DNA of 64,000 nucleotides from Polyangiaceae bacterium (GTDB taxonomy: Bacteria > Myxococcota_A > Polyangia > Polyangiales > Polyangiaceae): positions 16,051-80,050 of the forward strand of contig JALHPN010000011.1 of assembly GCA_022842465.1 (NCBI GenBank), in the 5' to 3' direction. The notes beneath the pieces were generated by a model. It was not told the DNA's origin, ran no database searches, and saw only the letters and a list, made by a program, of their open reading frames with translations. How positions within the stretch are numbered: the stretch's first letter is position 1; every line of letters begins with the position of its first letter. The position numbers and the translations under genes are program-made. This document shows, in pieces, positions 56,145 to 64,000 of this stretch.

Positions 56145-57485
56145 ATGGCCCCCACCATGCGCTTCCTCTGGCTGGGGCTCCCCCTCCTCGTCGTCGCCGG
56201 CTGCACCGCGGTCCAGGACGACGAGGCGGGCTCGTCGGCGGACCGGATCTCCGAGGACGGCAAGAAGGACGACGTCAGCGTCGCGTACGGGCCCTGCGCC
56301 GCGTCGCGCGCCGCGATCCTCGCCAGCGTCTCGCCCGCGCGTGCGGCGGCGATCTCGCGCGGCTTCGAGTGGCTCGATGCCGACGTCCCGTTCAGCATGC
56401 GCGCGACGCACGAGTCCTACCGCACCGACTGCTCCGGGTTCGTGTCGATGTGCTGGCAGCTCCCGTCTCCGGGCCAATCGACGCGCGACTTCGGCAAGCG
56501 CACCGGCTCGCACGAGCTCGGCTCCTACGACGACCTCGTCCCGGCCGACGCCCTCGTCCGTGCCGGACAGCACGCGGTCATCTTCCTCGGCTGGAACGAC
56601 ACCTCGAAGACCGGCGCGTGCGTCCTCGAGCAGTCGAGCACGAAGAACGACATGCAGTTCCGCGTCCGGCTGACGGCCTCGCTCCGCGGTGACGGCTTCC
56701 TGCCGGTTCGCGCCGACACGTTCCGCAACGACACGACCTACCGCCCGACGGCGTCCAGCTCGTCGACCGGCACGGGGACCGGCGGGGCCGACCTTCCCGG
56801 GCCGTCCGGGGACGAGACCAAGACGGACGAGCCCGCGTCGCCCGTCTGCACCTCGCGCTCGGCGGCCACGATCTGCGCCGAGGCGAAGCGCGCCCGCAGC
56901 GTCCAGTGCGGACGCGTCGCCGATGACTGCGGGCGCCCCGTCGATTGCAACGCCGTCCCGGGCTTCGGGTGCGTTTCGAACGAGACCTGCAAGGCGAACG
57001 TGTGCACGAGCGCGTGCACCCCGCGGTCGGCGATCGACGTCTGCCTCACGGGGCGGCTCGCGCAGGGCGTCGAGTGCGGAAAGCTCTCCGACGGCTGCGG
57101 CGGCACCATCGACTGCGACACGCTGCCCATGTTCGGCTGCGGCACGGGCCAGACCTGCGGCGCGACGGCTCCGAATCGCTGCCCCGCGCCGCCACCGAGC
57201 GCGACGCCGGACGCGGGCGCCCCGACGACGCCGACCCCCGCTCCGCCGGAGACGCAGGGCGATCCCGGCGACGAGAACGAGCCGATGACCCCTTCGTCAC
57301 GCACCGGGTCGGACCGCGACGACGAGGAGGAGGCAGACAAGCCTGCGAAGAAGTCGGCGCCCGTCGCATCGTCGGGCTGCTCGACCGCGCCGGGGCGCGA
57401 CGTCGTCGGGGGGGGACCGATGGCGCTCCTCGCGTTCGCGGCCGTCGTGGCTCTCCGCCGTGGTCGGCGCCGCGACGCACGCTGA
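56145..57485 (+). CDS. Lipoprotein with NlpC/P60-like Cys-His region, two Cys-rich repeats and MYXO-CTERM-like C-terminus
   Basis: TDCSGFVSMCWQLP; CTSRSAATICAEA../CTPRSAIDVCLTG.. repeats; C-term SSGCSTAPGRDVVGGGPMALLAFAAVVALRRGRRR. Confidence 0.8.
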   Translation: MAPTMRFLWLGLPLLVVAGCTAVQDDEAGSSADRISEDGKKDDVSVAYGPCAASRAAILASVSPARAAAISRGFEWLDADVPFSMRATHESYRTDCSGFVSMCWQLPSPGQSTRDFGKRTGSHELGSYDDLVPADALVRAGQHAVIFLGWNDTSKTGACVLEQSSTKNDMQFRVRLTASLRGDGFLPVRADTFRNDTTYRPTASSSSTGTGTGGADLPGPSGDETKTDEPASPVCTSRSAATICAEAKRARSVQCGRVADDCGRPVDCNAVPGFGCVSNETCKANVCTSACTPRSAIDVCLTGRLAQGVECGKLSDGCGGTIDCDTLPMFGCGTGQTCGATAPNRCPAPPPSATPDAGAPTTPTPAPPETQGDPGDENEPMTPSSRTGSDRDDEEEADKPAKKSAPVASSGCSTAPGRDVVGGGPMALLAFAAVVALRRGRRRDAR

Positions 57486-57577
57486 GCGGAGCCTCGCGGT
57501 TGTCCACAGCGTCGACGCGTTCGCACTCCCCTCAGGGGGCAAGGCCGCGCGCGGCGGAACCGGGGGTGGCGTGAGCG

Positions 57578-57601
57578 GGCATTCCCCCTGGGGGGAATGC
57601 C
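57578..57601. repeat. 11-bp-arm inverted repeat GGCATTCCCCC-TG-GGGGGAATGCC
   Basis: Palindromic except the two central bases; intergenic, ~93 bp after MYXO-CTERM gene. Confidence 0.9.
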
Positions 57602-57806
57602 GCCGTTCCGCCATGCACAGGTTGTCCTTTCCCGGCGTCCGGAACCGCAGCGCGCCCCCGGACGAGGCGGACCGACCGCGACGCGAGGGACGCAGGCCGC
57701 GGCTCCGGTTCTCGGAGCTCGCGACGTCGGCGACGCGGTCGTCGGCGTTCCTGCGCGCTTTCCCGCGGTGACGTCGTGTGGCCGGAGGGTTGCAACCTTC
57801 GCTCGC

Positions 57807-58775
57807 ATGACGCGCCTCCCCCGCTTTCTCCCGATCGCGTTCCCGCTCCTCGTCGTCGCCTGCGCGGTCGACTCCGCAGGGTCCGGTGCTTCCCCCGCGC
57901 CGCCCACGATGGGGGAGGACGACGACGGCGCCGGGGAGGTGCCCGAGGGCACGTCGGCGGACACGACCGGCGCCGACGAGGAAGCCGTCTCGATGGACGC
58001 TTCGCGCTCCGCGGACGGTCTCTCGACGACGGCCCCAGTCGCCGCCACCAGCGGGCTCACCGTCGACTTCGAGCGCCACGCGGTCGGGGTCTACACGGCC
58101 GCCATGCTCGAGGCGGATTGGGGGCCTTCGGCGCGCATCGAGCAAGGGATCGCGGAGGGGCGGGCGAAGATCGTCGACATCGCGGGAAACAAGAAGCTCG
58201 AGATCACCTTCCCAGCGAACAGGGCGAACGTCGGAGCCGCCGTGCAGTTCAAGGTGCCGATCGCACCGCGTGCCGACTACAACTTCGAGTACCGCGCCAA
58301 GTTCAACCCGGGCTTCGAGTGGATGCTCGGCGGGAAGATGCCGGGCCTCGTCGGCGGGAGCGCGCCGACGGGATGCGTGAGCGACACCAACGGAATGTCT
58401 GCTCGATACATGTGGCAAGCGAACGGTGGCGCGCGGCTCTACCTCTACTACGCGAGCAAGCCCGCGAGCCTCCCGTGTGGGGACGGGATCGCGTGGAGCC
58501 CGCTCCACGACTTCGCGCCGAGCGGCGAGTGGCACACGCTCCGCCAGCACATCCGGCTGAACACGACGTTCGCTCCCGCGAACGGGATCGTCGAGATCTG
58601 GTTCGACGGCAAGCCGGTCCTTCGACGCACGAACGTGCTCTTCCGAAAGAACGCGTCGGCGAAGTGGTCGATCGACGGGATCTACTTCTCCACGTTCTTC
58701 GGCGGGCCCGACAAGACCGCCTATCGGCCGAAGAAGGCGGTGCGCGTCCTCTACGACGACTTCCGGATCTGGTGA
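57807..58775 (+). CDS. Secreted polysaccharide lyase family 14-like protein
   Basis: NFEYRAKFNPGFEWMLGGKMPGLVGG..SARYMWQANGGARLYLYY..GEWHTLRQHIRLNT; lipoprotein signal. Confidence 0.8.
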   Translation: MTRLPRFLPIAFPLLVVACAVDSAGSGASPAPPTMGEDDDGAGEVPEGTSADTTGADEEAVSMDASRSADGLSTTAPVAATSGLTVDFERHAVGVYTAAMLEADWGPSARIEQGIAEGRAKIVDIAGNKKLEITFPANRANVGAAVQFKVPIAPRADYNFEYRAKFNPGFEWMLGGKMPGLVGGSAPTGCVSDTNGMSARYMWQANGGARLYLYYASKPASLPCGDGIAWSPLHDFAPSGEWHTLRQHIRLNTTFAPANGIVEIWFDGKPVLRRTNVLFRKNASAKWSIDGIYFSTFFGGPDKTAYRPKKAVRVLYDDFRIW

Positions 58776-58923
58776 GCGCCGCGGCCCGGGCGCGGTCTCC
58801 TGTCGGTCTCATGCTGCGACGTGCGCGCGGCGCAACCGTCCTTCTCTGGTTGCTCCCGGCGCGCGCGCCGGCGTCGCGTGATCACGGGTCGAACGCCGCG
58901 TCCGCTCGCGTTAGCGTCCGCGC

Positions 58924-60714
58924 GTGCTCCGCCGTCTCGCGCTCCTCGCTGCTCTCTCCGCTACCACCTCGCTCTCCGCGTTCGCGTGCGTAGGTGGCTC
59001 TCGCGCCGACGGGCAAGGTGACACCGACGTCCGCGCGGACCCGTCCGACCCCTCGACGTCCCCCTCCGGCACGCCGACCGATGCGGCGCGCGACGGCGCA
59101 GTCGCCGAGGCGCCCTCCCCCCCGCCCTGCGTCCCGTCGACCGGCGCCTTTCGCAGCCTCGTCCCGGGCCCGGGCCAAGCAGGACACGACGCAGCGCTCG
59201 CCGCGAAGGTCGCCCGCTACGACCGCCTCCACGAGGCCGTCGTCACGTACGCGACGGGCCTCGCCGGCACCGTCACGTTCACCTCCGACGTCGCCAAGCG
59301 CCAGAAGGTCGAGCAGCTCCTCTCGACGACGTGGTCGCCGGACGACGACGACCCCACCGACGACCTCGCAGAGTACGAAGGGCTCGCGCCTACCGACGTC
59401 GTCACGGCGTGGGGGATGGCGACGGGGATGTACGCGGGGAGCGAGATCGCCGCCGACGCCTACCGCTACGGCGTCCTCCGCGATCGCGCGGGTAGCTGCA
59501 ACGAGGTCGCCCGCGCGCGCAAGATGCTCGTCGTCGCGCTCGCGGGCCTCCACGACGCGGTCGCCATCGCCGGAAAGTCCGGGAGCATCGCGCGCGCGAT
59601 CATGCGCAAGGATCTCCCCGGCGACGCGACGGCCTTCCCGATCACGCCGCTCTTCGACGGCGCCGGCAATCCGCTCCCGGTCGAGAAGAACAACGGCACG
59701 TGGCGCGCCGACAACTCGCAGGGTGGCCAGTACCCGCAGCACGTCTGGGTCGACTCGTGCAGCCGCGACATGCTCTTCGGCTGGACGTTCGGCGCGGCCG
59801 CGGCCTGGGAGGTCATCAAGAACGATGCGACCTTCCCGTCGGCGACGCGCGATCGGCTCCGCGTCGACATGAAGGCGGTCCTCGACGGGCTCATGAAGGT
59901 GCGCCCGGGTGGCAAGGACCTCGAGATCTGGGACCCCGACGACCGACGCACGTACCACGGCAACCTCCACGAGACGTCCATCGATCGGAGCTACGTCCTC
60001 AGGAACGGCGTCGCATCCATGATGGCGCTCGGCGAGGTCGCCGCGCTCGTCTCCGTCGTCGACGACGCGCCCGCGAAGGCCTTCCTCCAGTCGCTCGTCG
60101 TGACCCGCGGCCTCCCCGAGGCGACGACGCAGACGATGAACGTCATCGCTCTCGGAGGGGACTCTTCGAATCACTCGGCCTTCAACATGCTGTTTTTGAC
60201 GGCATGGCTCGCGCAGCGCCATCTGCCGGACGCCGCGACGCGTGGGGTGCTGAAGAATCCGGTCCGCGGGGTGTATGCGCCTCTCTTCGGCGAGAACCCG
60301 TCGACGTGGGGGCAGTCGTTCTTCGATCTCGTCGTGGCGCATGCGTCCGGAGACGGCACCGCGGGCGCGGTGATGACCTCGGTCGACGCGACGCTCGTCG
60401 CGCGCGCGACGGCGACCCTGAAGGGATTCAAGGAGGCGCCGTTCTACGCGTCGACGGTGGAGAACTGCGACGCGAGCGAGATCGCGACGGGCACGTGCGT
60501 CCTCGCCGACGGCGCGACGGTCGTGAAGCTCTCGAGCACGAAGTCCGGCCTCAGCGCGGACAGGGCGCTCCCGATGAGCCTGCGTCCGCCGAGCAACTTC
60601 TACTGGCGCACGAGCCCCTTCCTCGTGAACGGCGCCGGCGATCCCAACGTCGTCTTCCCCGGCAGCGACCTCCGCATGGCCTACTGGCTCGGCCGCTGGG
60701 TCCGCACCCCCTGA
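58924..60714 (+). CDS. Secreted, mostly alpha-helical protein (possible alpha/alpha-barrel), uncharacterised
   Basis: Signal peptide; helical Ala-rich segments; GTG start; no recognised catalytic motif. Confidence 0.65.
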   Translation: MLRRLALLAALSATTSLSAFACVGGSRADGQGDTDVRADPSDPSTSPSGTPTDAARDGAVAEAPSPPPCVPSTGAFRSLVPGPGQAGHDAALAAKVARYDRLHEAVVTYATGLAGTVTFTSDVAKRQKVEQLLSTTWSPDDDDPTDDLAEYEGLAPTDVVTAWGMATGMYAGSEIAADAYRYGVLRDRAGSCNEVARARKMLVVALAGLHDAVAIAGKSGSIARAIMRKDLPGDATAFPITPLFDGAGNPLPVEKNNGTWRADNSQGGQYPQHVWVDSCSRDMLFGWTFGAAAAWEVIKNDATFPSATRDRLRVDMKAVLDGLMKVRPGGKDLEIWDPDDRRTYHGNLHETSIDRSYVLRNGVASMMALGEVAALVSVVDDAPAKAFLQSLVVTRGLPEATTQTMNVIALGGDSSNHSAFNMLFLTAWLAQRHLPDAATRGVLKNPVRGVYAPLFGENPSTWGQSFFDLVVAHASGDGTAGAVMTSVDATLVARATATLKGFKEAPFYASTVENCDASEIATGTCVLADGATVVKLSSTKSGLSADRALPMSLRPPSNFYWRTSPFLVNGAGDPNVVFPGSDLRMAYWLGRWVRTP

Positions 60715-60739
60715 AGAGGGGAGGCTCGCCTCGACGCCG

Positions 60740-62032
60740 TCAGACGCGCAGGCCCGGCGCCGGGAAGCGGTTGCAGAGCTCCTTGACCTCGGCGGCGACC
60801 TTCGCGAGGACGCCGTCGTCGGTCGGCGCGGCGACGACGCGGTCGATCCACGCGGCGAGCATCCTCATCTCTTCCTTGCCCATCCCGCGGGACGTCACGG
60901 CAGGGGTCCCCACGCGGATCCCCGAGGGGTCGAAGGGCTTCCGCGGATCGAACGGGATCGCGTTGTAGTTGCCGACGATGCCCGCCTTGTCGAGCGCCTG
61001 CGCCGCGGGCTTCCCCGCGATTCCCTTCGGCGTCACGTCGACGAGGAGGAGGTGGTTGTCGGTCCCGCCCGTCGTCACCGCGAAGCCGCGCGCGACGAGC
61101 TCCTCGCCGAGCGTCTTCGCGTTCTCGACGACCTGCTTCGCGTAGGCCACGAACGCGTCCGTGGACGCCTCGAGCGCCGCCACCGCGAGGCCCGCCGTCG
61201 TGTGGTTGTGCGGGCCGCCCTGGAGGCCGGGGAAGACCGCCTTGTCGAGCGCGGCGGCGTGCGCCTTCTTCGAGAGGATCATCCCGCCGCGCGGCCCGCG
61301 CAGCGTCTTGTGCGTCGTCGACGTCACGACGTCCGCGATCCCGATCGGCGAAGGATGCACGCCCGCCGCGACGAGGCCCGAGATGTGGGCGATGTCGGCG
61401 ACGAGCACGGCAGAGACCTCGTCCGCGATCGACCGGAACGCCGCCCAGTCGAGCTGGCGCGGATAGGCCGTCGTGCCCGCCCAGAGCAGCTTGGGCCGGT
61501 GCTCCTTCGCGAGGGCGCGCACCTCGTCCATGTCGATGCGGTGGTCCGACTTGCGGACGCCGTAGGGCACGCTCTTGAAGTACTTGCCGGTGATGGACAC
61601 GCCATGGCCGTGCGTGAGGTGGCCGCCGGCGGCGAGCCCGAGTCCCATGATCACGTCGCCGGGCTGGCAGAACGCGAGGTAGACGGCGAGGTTCGCGGGG
61701 CTGCCCGAGTAGGGCTGCACGTTGACGTGGAGGTCGTCTTCCCCGCCCGCGGCCGCCGTCTTCCCGAAGAGTCGCCGGAGCCGGGTGATGGCGAGCTCCT
61801 CGACCTGATCGACGACCTGCTGCCCCTCGTAGTACCGCTTCCGCGCGTACCCTTCGGAGTACTTGTTCGTGAGGCACGAGCCGGTCGCCTCCATGACCGC
61901 GCGCGACGCGTAGTTCTCGCTCGCGATGAGGCGCATCGTCTCGTGCTCGCGACGGTTCTCGTCGTCGATGAGGCGGGCGATGTCGGGGTCGACCGAGGAG
62001 AGCGCGGGGCCGTAGGGCTGAGCGTCGGACAT
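60740..62032 (-). CDS. glyA: Serine hydroxymethyltransferase
   Basis: RREHETMRLIASENYASRAVMEATGSCLTNKYSEGYARKRYYEGQ; VTSTTHKTLRGPRGGMIL. Confidence 0.97.
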   Translation of the reverse strand: MSDAQPYGPALSSVDPDIARLIDDENRREHETMRLIASENYASRAVMEATGSCLTNKYSEGYARKRYYEGQQVVDQVEELAITRLRRLFGKTAAAGGEDDLHVNVQPYSGSPANLAVYLAFCQPGDVIMGLGLAAGGHLTHGHGVSITGKYFKSVPYGVRKSDHRIDMDEVRALAKEHRPKLLWAGTTAYPRQLDWAAFRSIADEVSAVLVADIAHISGLVAAGVHPSPIGIADVVTSTTHKTLRGPRGGMILSKKAHAAALDKAVFPGLQGGPHNHTTAGLAVAALEASTDAFVAYAKQVVENAKTLGEELVARGFAVTTGGTDNHLLLVDVTPKGIAGKPAAQALDKAGIVGNYNAIPFDPRKPFDPSGIRVGTPAVTSRGMGKEEMRMLAAWIDRVVAAPTDDGVLAKVAAEVKELCNRFPAPGLRV

Positions 62033-62153
62033 GGCGCTCCGGCCCTTAGCGCGGTTGGGCGCGCGCGTCGATTGCGCGCCCCGCGCCGGCCTGCCCTCCC
62101 CGGACGCTGCCCGTCGTCGACGTCGCGCGCCGAGTTGGTGTAGGGTCTGCCGC

Positions 62154-62867
62154 ATGTCGTCGGCGCGCGTCCTGCTCGCGACCTCCACGTGCGTTCTCGC
62201 GATCGCCTTCACGCGCGAGGCCGCGGCGCAGCTCGCCCGGGAAATTCCGGGGAGCCCGAGCTCGGTCGACGGCGGCAAGGACGGCGCGAACCGGCCGGCT
62301 CCGCACCAGCGGCGCAACGGCGCCGTCCTCGGTGCGGTCGGGGGCCTCGCCTTCGCCGGAGCGAGCGGGTACCCGAACGACGTGAAGCTCCTCGACGACC
62401 CGAGCTTCTATTCCCAGAGCCCGCTCATGGTCGGCTACTCGACCTCGCTCTTCGTCCTCGGCGCCCTGAGCGACTACGTCAACTTCGGTCCCGTCTTCAC
62501 GACGGCGAACTTCGAGAGCGCCGAGTGGAAGTCGACCGGCTTCGGGCTCGGCTTCCGGGGGGAGGTGTTCCCGTTCGTCGCCCTCCTGCCCGCGCTGGCG
62601 GACACGGCCGCGTACGCGCAGGTCGGCTTCGGGACGACCGAGCTGCGGGCGAAGGGGAACTTCCCCACGGCACAGGGCACCCAGTCGATGCTCGGGCTCG
62701 GGGTCCACCACGAGTTTCGCCTCGGGACGCTGCTGGGCGGGCACGCCGCCGTCGGCCCCGAGGTCGGGTGGAACCTCATCGACTCCCAGACCGCCTCGCG
62801 CCAGTGGGTGACGACCGGGGTGCGGCTCGTGTGGTACGGCGGCAGGGTCGGGCTCGACTCTCCGTGA
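62154..62867 (+). CDS. Putative outer-membrane beta-barrel protein
   Basis: Signal peptide with AAAQ cleavage; beta-rich C-terminus ending VRLVWYGGRVGLDSP. Confidence 0.5.
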   Translation: MSSARVLLATSTCVLAIAFTREAAAQLAREIPGSPSSVDGGKDGANRPAPHQRRNGAVLGAVGGLAFAGASGYPNDVKLLDDPSFYSQSPLMVGYSTSLFVLGALSDYVNFGPVFTTANFESAEWKSTGFGLGFRGEVFPFVALLPALADTAAYAQVGFGTTELRAKGNFPTAQGTQSMLGLGVHHEFRLGTLLGGHAAVGPEVGWNLIDSQTASRQWVTTGVRLVWYGGRVGLDSP

Positions 62868-62939
62868 AAGGGGCTCCATCGTCGGTCCGGCCGTCATGAA
62901 CGCTCGACCCACACGAGAAGGTCCTCTATCGTCCCTCTC

Positions 62940-64000
62940 GTGAGCACGGACCCGTTCGGGCTCGTTGGCCAGGTCCTCGACGGCCAGTTCCGCGTCGACG
63001 AGCTCGTGGGCGAAGGCGGCTTCAGCGCCGTCTACCGCGGGCACAACCTCGGCCTCAACGAGCCCATCGCGATCAAGAGCCTCAAGCTCCCGGTCGCCTT
63101 GCAGACCTCCCTCGTGGAGACGTTCGTCCAGCGCTTTCGGGACGAGAGTCGCCTCCTCTATCGCCTCTCGCAGGGCAACCTGCACATCGTGCGGAGCATC
63201 GCGGCGGGGACGACGACCTCGTCCTCGGGGATCCTCGTGCCCTTCATGATCCTCGAGTGGCTGAACGGCCGGTCGCTCGCGCAGGACTTCACGGTCCGGC
63301 GGGACCTCGGGAAGGCGGGCCGTAGCCTCGCCGAGATCCTGCAGGTCTTCTCGACGGCGGCCGATGCCCTCGCGTATGCGCACGCGCAAGGCGTCGTGCA
63401 CCGGGACCTCAACCCGGGCAACTTCTTCCTCGCCACGACGCCGAACCTCGGCATCACCATGAAGGTCCTCGACTTCGGCGTCGCGAAGGTGATGCACGAT
63501 TCGACGCTCGGCCTGGGGCCGCGCGCGCAGACGGTCGGGCAGTTCCGGATCTTCGCGCCAGCGTACGGCGCGCCGGAGCAGTTCGACGACAACCTCGGCA
63601 ACGTCGGGGCGCCCTCGGACGTCTACTCGTTCGCGCTCGTCCTGCTCGAGGCGCTGCGGGACGCTCCGGTGAACGAGGGCGTGAACCTCGCCGACTTCGC
63701 GCGCTTCGCGATCGATCCGGCGCGCCGGCCGACGCCGCGCGTGCTGGGGATGCAGGTCGAGGACGAGGTCGAGGCCGTGTTCGCGCGCGCGACGCAGCTC
63801 GATCCGCGGAAGCGCTGGCAGTCCGTCGCCGAGCTGTGGGGGGCGCTGACGAGCGCCGCGACGAGCGCGGCGTCGAAGAGCATGAAGGCCGCCAAGATGC
63901 CGCCGCCCGCGGCGCAGAAGACGCTGCCGCTCGGCGCGAGCTTCCCGTTCCCGCGTCCGGCGCCGCGCCCTGCCGCGGGGACGCCGGCCGCGGCGACGTT
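62940..64000 (+). CDS. Hanks-type Ser/Thr kinase, partial (runs off right edge); HRDLNPGN variant
   Basis: Absent from ORF track. GTG 62940: VSTDPFGLVGQVLDGQFRVDELVGEGGFSAVYRGHNLGLNEPIAIKSLK..VHRDLNPGNFFLA..KVLDFGVAKVM..APAYGAPEQF. Confidence 0.9.
   Translation, partial: MSTDPFGLVGQVLDGQFRVDELVGEGGFSAVYRGHNLGLNEPIAIKSLKLPVALQTSLVETFVQRFRDESRLLYRLSQGNLHIVRSIAAGTTTSSSGILVPFMILEWLNGRSLAQDFTVRRDLGKAGRSLAEILQVFSTAADALAYAHAQGVVHRDLNPGNFFLATTPNLGITMKVLDFGVAKVMHDSTLGLGPRAQTVGQFRIFAPAYGAPEQFDDNLGNVGAPSDVYSFALVLLEALRDAPVNEGVNLADFARFAIDPARRPTPRVLGMQVEDEVEAVFARATQLDPRKRWQSVAELWGALTSAATSAASKSMKAAKMPPPAAQKTLPLGASFPFPRPAPRPAAGTPAAAT

Overview
High-GC chromosomal window that looks like Myxococcota (Polyangia-like): five Hanks-type Ser/Thr kinases, a MYXO-CTERM-like tail, many lipoproteins and an FHA-sigma54 activator. 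I assign about 50 genes; no tRNA, rRNA, IS element or CRISPR array was recognised. The theme is a dispersed Wzx/Wzy-type exopolysaccharide (EPS) region. Biosynthetic parts are a Wzy-like polymerase (1959-3623), Wzz (5660-7237), Wzx flippase (27529-29031), Wza-like exporter (38853-39446) and a WbaP-type initiating phosphoglycosyltransferase (47877-50756). Also present are GT2 and GT-C/acyltransferase fusions, two ATP-grasp ligases, and many polysaccharide-tailoring or -degrading secreted enzymes (GDSL, pectate lyase-like, PL14-like, two CE4 deacetylases, three SMP-30 lipoproteins). Ser/Thr kinase genes sit between the EPS genes. The most interesting signals are: (1) two membrane kinases sharing an apparently undescribed C-terminal 12-cysteine extracytoplasmic domain, both lacking a canonical start codon upstream of the Gly-loop; (2) a WbaP-type transferase with a Pro-rich region, a GspE/MshE-N-like domain and a ~95-aa insertion; (3) a UXS-like SDR whose YxxxK dyad is WxxxV; (4) a GT2-hexapeptide acyltransferase fusion with a perfect 24-bp in-frame tandem repeat in the linker; (5) two kinases with altered catalytic motifs (DFN, HRDLNPGN). 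Two partial genes at the window edges and several start sites were read directly from the nucleotides because the ORF track lacks or overextends them. All family calls are from motif recognition by eye; no database search was run.
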